DNA of 64,000 nt, taken from Novosphingobium piscinae (GTDB lineage Bacteria > Pseudomonadota > Alphaproteobacteria > Sphingomonadales > Sphingomonadaceae). The stretch lies in NCBI RefSeq assembly GCF_014230355.1, contig NZ_JACLAX010000003.1, forward strand, positions 62,001 through 126,000, in the 5' to 3' direction. Of the stretch, positions 57,061 through 64,000 are shown piece by piece (position 1 is the first letter of the stretch; the number at the start of each line of letters is the position of its first letter). The translations under genes and the position numbers were made by a program. The notes beneath the pieces were generated by a model. That model was not told the origin of the DNA, did not search any database, and saw nothing but the letters and a program-made list of their open reading frames with translations.

Positions 57061-58161
57061 ATGGCCAGCGCCGCACCTGCCCTGTCATTCACGCGCATCA
57101 CGCATCCGGCGCCGCTGCCGGTCGAGGCGCGGGGCAAGGTGCTGGCGGACCCGGGATTCGGCAAGCACTTTTCCGATCACATGGTCACGATCCAGTGGTC
57201 CGAGGAACGCGGCTGGCATGACGCCGTGGTCGGCCCGTTGCAGCCGCTCAGCCTCCACCCGGCCGCGTCGGTGCTGCACTATGCCCAGGAGATCTTCGAG
57301 GGGCTCAAGGCCTATCGCCTCACCGATGGGGCGATGGCCCTGTTCCGCCCGCAGGCCAATGCCGCCCGGTTCAACGCCTCGGCGCGGCGGCTCGCCATGC
57401 CCGAACTGCCCGAGGACCTGTTCGTCGCCGCCTGCCGCGAGCTGGTCGCGGTCGACCGCGACTGGTTCCCCAGCATCGAAGGCGGCTCGCTTTACCTGCG
57501 GCCGTTCATGATCGCGACCGAGGCCTTCCTCGGGGTGCGCCCGGCCAAGAGCTACAGCTTCATCGTGATCGCCAGCCCGGCCGGCAACTACTTCAAGTCG
57601 GGCGCCCCGGCGGTGTCGATCTGGGTCAGCCAGTACACCCGCGCCGCACCCGGCGGCACCGGGGCGGCCAAGTGCGGCGGCAACTATGCCGCCAGCCTGG
57701 TCCCCCAGGCCGAGGCCATGGCCCAGGGGCATGACCAGACCGTGTTCCTCGACGCCGCCGAGCACCGCTGGATCGAGGAGCTGGGGGGCATGAACCTCTA
57801 CTTCGTCTTCGCCGACGGCACGCTGATCACGCCGCCGCTGGCCGGGACGATCCTGCCCGGGATCACCCGCGAGAGCCTGCTCACCCTGGCCCGCGAGGAA
57901 GGGTTGACCGTGCGCGAGGAGAAGTACGCGATCGACCAGTGGCGGGCCGATGCGGCCAGCGGCAAGCTGGTCGAGACCTTCGCCTGCGGCACCGCCGCGG
58001 TGGTAACCCCGGTCGGCCGGGTGACCGATCCAGTCGAGGGCGAATTCGTGATCGGCTCGGGCGGCCCCGGGCAGCTCACCCAGAAGCTGCGCCAGCGGCT
58101 GGTCGCGATCCAGCGCGGCGAGGCCGCCGACACCCATGGCTGGGTGATGCGGCTGGACTGA
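57061..58161 (+). CDS. ilvE: Branched-chain amino acid aminotransferase
   Basis: The protein is 366 aa, PLP fold type IV, of the longer BCAT group (similar in length to mitochondrial enzymes). The PLP lysine is K204 in GGTGAAKCGGNYAASL; other motifs are YAQEIFEGLKAYR, EELGGMNLYFVF and TLPGITRE-like TILPGITRE. It interconverts Leu, Ile and Val with their keto acids. ATG at 57061 was chosen by the family N-terminus. An AT-rich stretch with a TACAAT box at 57020-57025 upstream may be its promoter. Confidence 0.94.
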   Translation: MASAAPALSFTRITHPAPLPVEARGKVLADPGFGKHFSDHMVTIQWSEERGWHDAVVGPLQPLSLHPAASVLHYAQEIFEGLKAYRLTDGAMALFRPQANAARFNASARRLAMPELPEDLFVAACRELVAVDRDWFPSIEGGSLYLRPFMIATEAFLGVRPAKSYSFIVIASPAGNYFKSGAPAVSIWVSQYTRAAPGGTGAAKCGGNYAASLVPQAEAMAQGHDQTVFLDAAEHRWIEELGGMNLYFVFADGTLITPPLAGTILPGITRESLLTLAREEGLTVREEKYAIDQWRADAASGKLVETFACGTAAVVTPVGRVTDPVEGEFVIGSGGPGQLTQKLRQRLVAIQRGEAADTHGWVMRLD

Positions 58162-58299
58162 GCCGGCGGGCTTGCGGTTCCGCCAGCGACCAACCACCTT
58201 GGGGCTGTTCCCGGTGGACGGACACAGGGACGCCACCGGCCCTCTCCACGCCGGTAAAAACCACCAGATCGGCGCCAGACGCCAGGAGCCCGACCAACG

Positions 58300-59142
58300 A
58301 TGACCGACGCCTATACCCCACCTGCCGTGTGGACCTGGAACAAGCCGAGCGGCGGGACCTTCGCCGCGATCAACCGTCCGGTCTCCGGCGCGACCCACGA
58401 GGCCGAGCTGCCGGTCGGCACCCATCCGCTGCAGCTCTACTCGCTCGCCACGCCGAACGGGCAGAAGGTCGGCATTCTGCTCGAGGAGCTGCTCGCCGCC
58501 GGCCACGCCGGGGCGGAGTACGACGCCTGGAGGATCGACATCGGCCAGGGCGCGCAATTCTCCAGCGGCTTCGTCGCGGCCAACCCGAACAGCAAGATCC
58601 CCGCGCTGGTCGACCGCAGTGCCGTTGGCGGGGACGAAGGGCCGGTGCGGGTGTTCGAATCGGGCGCGATCCTGGTCTACCTGGCCGAGAAGTTCGGAGC
58701 CTTTCTCCCCACCGACCCGGCCGCGCGGGCCGAGACCTTCTCTTGGCTGATGTGGCAGATGGGCTCCGCGCCGTTCCTCGGGGGCGGCTTCGGGCATTTC
58801 TACCACTATGCTCCGGTCAAGATCGAATATGCGATCGACCGCTATGCGATGGAGGCCAAGCGCCTGTTCCACGTCGCCGACACCCGGCTGGCGCAGAGCC
58901 GCTACCTCGCGGGCGAGGACTATACCATCGCCGATATCGCGGCCTTCCCCTGGCTGGCCGGGTTCGTCCAGGGCACGGCCTACAACGATGCCGGAACGTT
59001 CCTGTCGCTGCACGAATACCCCCACCTGGCCCGCTGGGTCGAGGAGCTGGCGGCGCGCCCGGCGGTGGCGCGCGGACGCAAGGTCAACAGCGCCGACCTG
59101 CCCGAACGTCACGCCGCGAGCGATTTCGCCGCGCTGGCCTGA
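58300..59142 (+). CDS. yghU: Glutathione-dependent disulfide-bond oxidoreductase (YghU-like GST)
   Basis: The protein is 280 aa. The N-terminal thioredoxin fold has LPVGTHPLQLYSLATPNGQK and NPNSKIPALVD, and the helical C-domain has EDYTIADIAAFPWLAG. The N-terminal extension with WTWNKPSGGTFAAINRPVSG is characteristic of YghU/YfcG-type transferases (Nu class), which bind two glutathiones and reduce disulfides. It stands alone, 138 bp after ilvE. Confidence 0.9.
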   Translation: MTDAYTPPAVWTWNKPSGGTFAAINRPVSGATHEAELPVGTHPLQLYSLATPNGQKVGILLEELLAAGHAGAEYDAWRIDIGQGAQFSSGFVAANPNSKIPALVDRSAVGGDEGPVRVFESGAILVYLAEKFGAFLPTDPAARAETFSWLMWQMGSAPFLGGGFGHFYHYAPVKIEYAIDRYAMEAKRLFHVADTRLAQSRYLAGEDYTIADIAAFPWLAGFVQGTAYNDAGTFLSLHEYPHLARWVEELAARPAVARGRKVNSADLPERHAASDFAALA

Positions 59143-59200
59143 GCCGCCCGCGCAACCCTCTTCCCATGACCGCACGGCGCCGCTATGCGCGCCGGACTGC

Positions 59201-59275
59201 TGGGGCGTCGCCAAGTGGTAAGGCACCGGTTTTTGGTACCGGCATTCGCAGGTTCGAATCCTGCCGCCCCAGCCA
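59201..59275 (+). tRNA. tRNA-Gln (anticodon TTG)
   Basis: The sequence is 75 nt with CCA encoded. The acceptor stem TGGGGCG/CGCCCCA is perfect, the anticodon stem is CCGGT/ACCGG with loop TTTTGGT (anticodon at 59233-59235), and the T-loop is GGTTCGAATCC. It closely resembles E. coli tRNA-Gln, including the weak first pair favoured by GlnRS. It lies between yghU and trhO. Confidence 0.97.
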
Positions 59276-59324
59276 GCCACCCTCGATCCTCCGGCCCGCC
59301 GCGGGCCTGCGCCAGGGAGCAGGC

Positions 59325-60290
59325 ATGTCCCCGACCGGTTCCCAGGCGCCCGCGCCCGTCACTGTCGCCGCGCTCTACCGCTTCACCCGGATCGACGATC
59401 CGGCCGGGCTGCGCGGGCCGCTCGAGCGGGCCTGCCGTGCCGCCGAAGTCCAGGGCACCCTGCTGCTGGCGCCGGAAGGGATCAACGGAACCATCGCCGG
59501 CCCGACCGCCGGGATCGAGGCCGTGCTCGCCCGGCTGCGCGCCCTGCCCGACTGCGCCGCGCTCGACGTGAAGTTGGCCCCGGCCGCGGTTTCGCCGTTC
59601 CGCCGCCTCAAGGTGCGGGTCAAGCGCGAGATCGTGACCATGGGCGAGCCGGGGATCGATCCGCGGCGCAGCGTCGGCACCTATGTCGAGCCGCGCGACT
59701 GGAACGCGCTGATCGCCGATCCCGAAACGATCGTGATCGACACCCGCAATACCTACGAGGTGGCGGTGGGCAGCTTTGCCGGGGCGATCGATCCGCAGAC
59801 CGCCAGCTTCCGCGACTTTCCGGCCTGGTTCCGGGCGCGCCGCGCCGAGCTGCTCGGCCGCGGCCGCACGCCGCGCGTGGCGATGTTCTGCACCGGCGGG
59901 ATCCGCTGCGAGAAATCCACCGCCTTCCTGCGCCAGGAGGGGGTCGACGAGGTCTACCACCTGCGCGGCGGGATCCTGCGGTACCTCGAGGAGATCGCCC
60001 CGGACGAGAGCCGGTGGCAGGGCGAGTGCTTCGTGTTCGACGAGCGGGTCGCGGTCGGCCACGGGCTCGCCCCCGGCACCCACGCGCTGTGCCGCGCCTG
60101 CCGCCGCCCGGTCAGTCCCGCCGACCGCGCCTCCCCGCTCTACGAGCCCGGCGCAAGCTGCCCGGCCTGCCATGCCGAGCGGACCGAGGCGCAGCGCGAG
60201 GCCTGCCGCGAGCGGCATCGCCAGGAGCAGCTCGCCGCGGCCCGCGGCGAGCGCCATGTCGGCGCGGTTCTGGCCAGCGACGATGGCTGA
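59325..60290 (+). CDS. trhO: tRNA uridine(34) hydroxylase TrhO (rhodanese family)
   Basis: The protein is 321 aa. The N-terminal acylphosphatase-like part has GTLLLAPEGINGTIAG. The rhodanese domain has the active Cys189 in CTGGIRCEKS and the upstream VIDTRNTYEVAVGSF. A C-terminal Cys-rich segment (CRACRRPVS and CPACHAER) may bind zinc. It makes 5-hydroxyuridine at position 34 of certain tRNAs. ATG at 59325 follows a GGGAG Shine-Dalgarno. It overlaps mobA by 8 bp. Confidence 0.92.
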   Translation: MSPTGSQAPAPVTVAALYRFTRIDDPAGLRGPLERACRAAEVQGTLLLAPEGINGTIAGPTAGIEAVLARLRALPDCAALDVKLAPAAVSPFRRLKVRVKREIVTMGEPGIDPRRSVGTYVEPRDWNALIADPETIVIDTRNTYEVAVGSFAGAIDPQTASFRDFPAWFRARRAELLGRGRTPRVAMFCTGGIRCEKSTAFLRQEGVDEVYHLRGGILRYLEEIAPDESRWQGECFVFDERVAVGHGLAPGTHALCRACRRPVSPADRASPLYEPGASCPACHAERTEAQREACRERHRQEQLAAARGERHVGAVLASDDG

Positions 60291-60915
60291 CCGCGCGCCC
60301 GTCCCGACCCCGGCCCCGGCGCCTGTCCCGGCCATCGTCATCGCCACCGGCGGCGCGGGGCGCCGGATCGGGGGCGACAAGCCGGCGGTCCGCCTGGCCA
60401 GGCTGCGGCTGGTCGATCATGTGATCGCCTGGGCCCGCCGCCACGGCGATGCGGTGGCGCTGGCAGGGGCGGCGGACGGCCCGCCCGATCCGTCCGGCCT
60501 GCCCACCATCGTTGACCGCCACTCCGGCTGCGGCCCGATCGCCGCGCTGCACGGGGCCATGGTCCATGCGGCCGCGCTGGGCCGTCAGCACGTGCTGCTC
60601 CTCGGCTGCGACATGCCGTTCCTGCCGGACGACCTGCTGGACCGGCTGGTAGCGGCGCTGGACGGCGGCGGGGCCGGCGCCGCCCTGCCGCGCCGGGCCG
60701 GCTGGCTCCATCCGCTGGCCGGGCTGTGGCGCTGCGACCCGGCCGGGCTTGATGCGTGGATCGAGACGGGCGGGCGGGCGCTGCGCGGCTATGCCGAAAC
60801 GGTCGGGCTGGCCCTGGTCGACTGGCCTGCGAACGGACCCGATCCCTTCGCCAACCTCAACACGCCCGCCGACCTTGCCGCCGCCGAGGCCAGGCTCAGA
60901 GCGCCAGAGCCGTGA
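60283..60915 (+). CDS. mobA: Molybdenum cofactor guanylyltransferase
   Basis: The protein is 210 aa. A Pro/Ala-rich start precedes the nucleotide-binding loop IATGGAGRRIGGDKPAV, and GCDMPFLP holds the metal-binding Asp. NLNTPADL near the end is typical. It attaches GMP to molybdopterin to make the bis-MGD form. It overlaps trhO by 8 bp upstream and its 3' end overlaps moeA on the opposite strand by 20 bp. Confidence 0.9.
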   Translation: MADRAPVPTPAPAPVPAIVIATGGAGRRIGGDKPAVRLARLRLVDHVIAWARRHGDAVALAGAADGPPDPSGLPTIVDRHSGCGPIAALHGAMVHAAALGRQHVLLLGCDMPFLPDDLLDRLVAALDGGGAGAALPRRAGWLHPLAGLWRCDPAGLDAWIETGGRALRGYAETVGLALVDWPANGPDPFANLNTPADLAAAEARLRAPEP

Positions 60916-62089
60916 CCCATTCCCCCGCCCCCCGGGCCGGTGTGCCGGCGGGGCAACGGATCAGCCAGCCGGCCTGGCCCAGCGCCGCTTGCGCGCCGCT
61001 GTCCTGGTTGCCGATCGGAACGAGCCCTTCCGCCGCCCAGACCGCCCGCGTGAAGGTCTCGCGCTCGTCGGCCCCGGCCAGCGGCGCGGCCAGCGGCAAG
61101 CGCCGCCAGGGCAGGGCTGCCTCAGGGCTCTCACCCTGCAAAGCGGCCAGCAGCGGGCGCAGGAACAGGGTTGCGGTCACCAGGGCCGAGGTCGGGTTGC
61201 CGGGCAGGCCCAGCACCAGGCGGTCGCCCACCCGGCCGAACCACACCGGCTTGCCCGGCTTGATCGCCAGGCGCGAGAAGACCAGCTCGAGCCCGTGCGG
61301 CTCGAGCATGGCCTTGGCGAAATCGTAGGCCCCGACCGAGGCGCCGCCGGTCACCACCAGCAGATCAAGCCCGGGCAGCAGGGCTCCGGCCAGCCGCGTC
61401 AGGCCGGGCAGATCGTCGCCGTGGCTGCCGCGCCAGGTGATGGTCGCCCCGGCCTCGGCTGCCAGTGCCGCCACGCCCAGGGTGACGCTTTCGGGAATCG
61501 CCCAGTCCTGCGCGGCGGCCGTCCCCGGTGCGGCCAGCTCGTCGCCGGTGCCCAGCACCGCAACGCGCGGCCGGCGATGGACCGCCACAGCGGCAAGGTC
61601 GGCTCCCGCCGCGGTGACGAGCGCGCGTGCGGTCAGCCGGGTGCCGGCGGGCAACAACGTGGTCCCGGCGGCAAAGTCGCTGCCCGCGGTGCGAACATGC
61701 CAGCCCGGACCATAGCCGGGGAGAAAGCGGACCGTATCGCCGCTGCGCTGGGCCTGCTCCTGCACGATCACCCGGTCGGCCCCGACCGGGAGCGGGCCGC
61801 CGGTGAAGATGCGCACCGCCTGCCCCGGCGCAAGCGGACCGGGATGGGGCTGCCCCGGCCGCGCCTCGCCCACCACCGGCAGCGGCACGCCCGGCGCGGT
61901 CGCGGCATCGACCACGGCATAGCCATCCATGGCCGACACCGCGTGGCGCGGGGCGGCCAGCCGCGCGATGACGGGCGCGGCCAGGACCCGCCCGTGCGCC
62001 GCATCGAGCGGTACGGTCTCGGCGCCCAGCGGCCTCGCCGTTTCGGCCAGCCGCGCCAGCGCCTCGGTGAACCCGGTCAGCCCGCCCAC
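60896..62089 (-). CDS. moeA: Molybdopterin molybdenumtransferase
   Basis: The protein is 397 aa. MoeA motifs include [27 protein letters not shown], the MoaB/MogA-like [12 protein letters not shown] and [11 protein letters not shown]. It inserts molybdate into adenylyl-molybdopterin. It overlaps moaC by 13 bp at its start, and its last 20 bp overlap the end of mobA. It is the last gene of the minus-strand Moco cluster. Confidence 0.95.
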   Translation of the reverse strand: MGGLTGFTEALARLAETARPLGAETVPLDAAHGRVLAAPVIARLAAPRHAVSAMDGYAVVDAATAPGVPLPVVGEARPGQPHPGPLAPGQAVRIFTGGPLPVGADRVIVQEQAQRSGDTVRFLPGYGPGWHVRTAGSDFAAGTTLLPAGTRLTARALVTAAGADLAAVAVHRRPRVAVLGTGDELAAPGTAAAQDWAIPESVTLGVAALAAEAGATITWRGSHGDDLPGLTRLAGALLPGLDLLVVTGGASVGAYDFAKAMLEPHGLELVFSRLAIKPGKPVWFGRVGDRLVLGLPGNPTSALVTATLFLRPLLAALQGESPEAALPWRRLPLAAPLAGADERETFTRAVWAAEGLVPIGNQDSGAQAALGQAGWLIRCPAGTPARGAGEWVTALAL

Positions 62090-62550
62090 GCGCCCGATCG
62101 CCCGCCGCTCTTGGCCGTCACCCGGATCGCGCCGATCTCCATGCCCTTGTCGACCGCCTTGAGCATGTCGAACAGGGTCAGGCAGGCGACCGAGACCGCG
62201 GTGAGCGCCTCCATCTCCACCCCGGTCTGGCCGGTGGTGCGGACCCGGGCCTGGACCGCGAAGCCGGGCAGGTTCTGATCGGGCGTGATCTCAACCACCA
62301 CCTGCGACAGCGGCAGCGGATGGCACAGCGGGATCAGTGCAGCGGTCTGCTTGGCCGCCATCACCCCGGCCAGCTCGGCCGTGGCGATGACATTGCCCTT
62401 GGGCGCTGCGCCGGCCTGGACCAGCGCAAGGGTCTCGGCCGCGCAGCGCAGCACACCGGCCGCTTCGGCCTCGCGGCGGGTCACGGCCTTGTCGCCGACA
62501 TCGACCATGCGTGCCCGGCCCGATTCGTCGAGGTGCGACAGCCCGGTCAT
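62077..62550 (-). CDS. moaC: Cyclic pyranopterin monophosphate synthase
   Basis: The protein is 157 aa. It has [27 protein letters not shown] and [20 protein letters not shown] (residues about 112-131), and the active-site Lys lies in the KAVDKGM segment. With MoaA it converts GTP to cPMP. ATG at 62550 overlaps the moaB stop by 4 bp. Confidence 0.95.
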   Translation of the reverse strand: MTGLSHLDESGRARMVDVGDKAVTRREAEAAGVLRCAAETLALVQAGAAPKGNVIATAELAGVMAAKQTAALIPLCHPLPLSQVVVEITPDQNLPGFAVQARVRTTGQTGVEMEALTAVSVACLTLFDMLKAVDKGMEIGAIRVTAKSGGRSGAWAG

Positions 62551-63083
62551 GCCGCCTGCCCCCGCAGCCGCGGGATCTGGCCGGCGATCGAGCACGGCCG
62601 GTAGCGGCTGTCGAACTCATGGGCCAGCACCAGGTCCCAGCCGTCCCGGCAGGCGCCGGTGGACCCGGGCAGGCAGAAGATGAAGGTGTCCTCGGCCTGC
62701 CCGGCAAAGGCGCGCGATTGCAGGGTCGAGACGCCGATCGTGCCCATGCTGGCCTGGTGGAACACCACGCTGAACCCGTCCATCGTCCGGCGCAGCAGCG
62801 GCACGATCGCCTCGGGGGTGACGTCGCGCGGCATGAACCCGGTGCCGCCCGTGGTCAGGACGATGTCGACTGCCGGATCGGCGATCCACTGGCGCACCTG
62901 CGCCTGAATCTGCGCGACATCATCTGGGAGAATCGCGCGGGCGGCGAGCCGGTGACCGGCTGCCTGCAACCGCTCGACCAGCAGCGCGCCGGAGGTGTCA
63001 GTCTCAAGGGTGCGCGTGTCCGAGACGGTCAGGACCGCGATGTGCAGCGGGTGGAAGGTCAGGCTGGGGTCAATTCCGGGCAT
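62547..63083 (-). CDS. moaB: Molybdenum cofactor biosynthesis protein B
   Basis: The protein is 178 aa, of the MoaB/MogA family. [33 protein letters not shown] and [15 protein letters not shown] are typical. It adenylates molybdopterin or stands in for MogA, which is not in the window. It starts 1 nt after the moaE stop and overlaps moaC by 4 bp. Confidence 0.93.
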   Translation of the reverse strand: MPGIDPSLTFHPLHIAVLTVSDTRTLETDTSGALLVERLQAAGHRLAARAILPDDVAQIQAQVRQWIADPAVDIVLTTGGTGFMPRDVTPEAIVPLLRRTMDGFSVVFHQASMGTIGVSTLQSRAFAGQAEDTFIFCLPGSTGACRDGWDLVLAHEFDSRYRPCSIAGQIPRLRGQAA

Positions 63084-63084
63084 G

Positions 63085-63558
63085 TCAGTCCTGTTCGCGC
63101 GCGTGCCAGCGGGCCAGGTCGGCGGTGTCAGCGGCGGTCGGTTCGATCCACCGGGCGCCGGCCACGCTCTCCTCCCGCTTCCAGAACACAGCCTCGGACT
63201 TGAGGCGGTCCATCAGGTAGTCCGCCGCCTCGAAGGCGGCACGCCGATGGGCCGCCGCCGTGGCGACGAAGACGATCGCCTCGCCCGGCAGTATCCGCCC
63301 GGCACGGTGCAGCACGCGGCTGTGCGCGATCGCGAAGCGCGCATGGGCGGCGGCGGCGATCCCTTCCATCGAGCGCAGCGTGACCGAGCGATAGCTTTCC
63401 AGCACGAGCGCCGTGAGCGCCATGCCGTCCCGATCTTCGCTGCGGGCCAGCCCGGTGAAGCTGACGATCGCCCCGGCGCCGGCCGCGAGCGCGGTGAAGT
63501 CCGCCAGTTCGGCCGCCGGGTCGAACGGGCCGTCGAGCAGCCGGACCACGGCACTCAT
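63085..63558 (-). CDS. moaE: Molybdopterin synthase catalytic subunit
   Basis: The protein is 157 aa. IVSFTGLARSEDR and the C-terminal LKSEAVFWKREE, with the two active-site lysines, are the MoaE signature. It takes sulfur from MoaD thiocarboxylate. It overlaps moaD by 4 bp (ATGA). Confidence 0.94.
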   Translation of the reverse strand: MSAVVRLLDGPFDPAAELADFTALAAGAGAIVSFTGLARSEDRDGMALTALVLESYRSVTLRSMEGIAAAAHARFAIAHSRVLHRAGRILPGEAIVFVATAAAHRRAAFEAADYLMDRLKSEAVFWKREESVAGARWIEPTAADTADLARWHAREQD

Positions 63559-63818
63559 CCCCCCGACACCGGCGGGAACAGCGCGGCCAGGTCACCCGGA
63601 CGGACCACCGTCTCATCGCGCGCCATGGTTTCGTTGAGACAGACCCGGACCTTGCCCGACGCGAGCAAGGGGGCCAAAGCGGGAAAACTGTCGCGCAGAC
63701 GGACCAGCAGCTCGGCCACGGTGCACCCGGCGGCCGGCAGCGGCACGGTCACCTCGCGGCCGTGCGGTTCGGCCAGCTTGCCGCACAGTTCGACCACAAG
63801 GGCAAGTTGCTCGGCCAT
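63555..63818 (-). CDS. moaD: Molybdopterin synthase sulfur carrier subunit
   Basis: The protein is 87 aa, of the ubiquitin-like fold. It ends in the required Gly-Gly (FPPVSGG), and LNETMARDETVVRPGDLAALF is typical of MoaD (by position, residues 60-81). The C-terminal Gly carries the thiocarboxylate used by MoaE. It starts 6 bp before the moaA stop. Confidence 0.93.
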   Translation of the reverse strand: MAEQLALVVELCGKLAEPHGREVTVPLPAAGCTVAELLVRLRDSFPALAPLLASGKVRVCLNETMARDETVVRPGDLAALFPPVSGG

Positions 63819-63824
63819 AGCGGC

Positions 63825-64000
63825 TCAGCCGCCGATCGAAGCGAGATGCGGCGTGGCCCCGCTATTGCCCTGATGCAGGCGGTGCGTCGGCGCCTTGGTC
63901 GCGGTCAGGGCGACGATCCGGGCCACCAGCTCGTCCTGCTGGTCATCGTGCTGGAGCAGCGGCCGAAGGTCGATCCCGCCATCGCCGAACAGGCACAGGT
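63825..64000 (-). CDS. moaA: GTP 3',8-cyclase MoaA (partial, only C-terminus in window)
   Basis: Only the last 58 codons are present; the rest lies beyond the right edge. They read LCLFGDGGIDLRPLLQHDDQ at the start and end HLASIGG before TGA at 63825-63827. The terminal Gly-Gly and the Cys in the CLFG segment fit MoaA, whose C-terminal GG is functional. The position upstream of moaD supports the call. Confidence 0.8.
   Translation of the reverse strand, partial: LCLFGDGGIDLRPLLQHDDQQDELVARIVALTATKAPTHRLHQGNSGATPHLASIGG

Overview
The window is GC-rich DNA (estimated by eye at about 65-70% G+C) from an alphaproteobacterium, most likely a member of the Sphingomonadales (Sphingomonas/Novosphingobium/Erythrobacter type). 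This is inferred from the gene set (TamA/TamB, MetZ-type sulfhydrylase, APH-type homoserine kinase, bacterial leucyl-transferase Bpt), from the cluster argS-SPOR-nagZ-scpA-scpB-tatABC, and from hairpin repeats of the kind dispersed in sphingomonad genomes. It is core chromosome. I see no insertion sequence, prophage, CRISPR array or integrase.

Layout. 1-4.1 kb: tamB (runs off the left edge) and tamA, outer-membrane assembly. 4.2-9.7 kb: bpt, ilvA, a VanZ-like protein, a beta-hydroxyacid dehydrogenase and a secreted amidohydrolase. 9.8-17.2 kb (minus): a lipoprotein, argS, a SPOR protein, nagZ, scpA-scpB and tatA-tatB-tatC. 17.2-19.6 kb (plus): ispH-thrB-rnhA, closely packed, with a TTG start for rnhA. 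19.8-23.8 kb: an orphan membrane protein, a low-GC patch, a sterol-desaturase-family enzyme and a secreted prolyl oligopeptidase.

24-46 kb (minus) is the str-S10-spc-alpha ribosomal supercluster, transcribed from right to left: rpsL-rpsG-fusA-tuf, rpsJ through rpmD, rplO-secY-adk, then rpsM-rpsK-rpoA-rplQ. The spc section is split. A GT-C glycosyltransferase and a small secreted Ig-like protein lie between rpmD and rplO. An intrinsic terminator follows rpmD, and a promoter-like sequence precedes rplO, so rplO-secY-adk looks like a separate transcription unit. Similar promoter-like sequences precede rpsL and rpsM.

46-56 kb: a glycine-zipper protein, a LysR regulator, apaG, metZ, a PMT-type mannosyltransferase facing a GT2-GtrA fusion, leuB, recO, ubiK, tspO, tlyA and a lipoprotein. 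56.0-57.0 kb has no ordinary gene. It does hold an unusual unit: stable hairpins, a 14-nt Shine-Dalgarno identical to the full complement of the 16S rRNA tail, an 18-codon ORF and a terminator-like hairpin. 57-60.3 kb: ilvE, yghU, tRNA-Gln and trhO. 60.3-64 kb: molybdenum-cofactor genes mobA (plus) against moeA-moaC-moaB-moaE-moaD-moaA (minus; moaA runs off the right edge).

Paired inverted hairpins (BIME-like) recur at five intergenic sites, three of them inside the ribosomal region. Most lone reading frames opposite these genes are GC-driven shadows and were left out.
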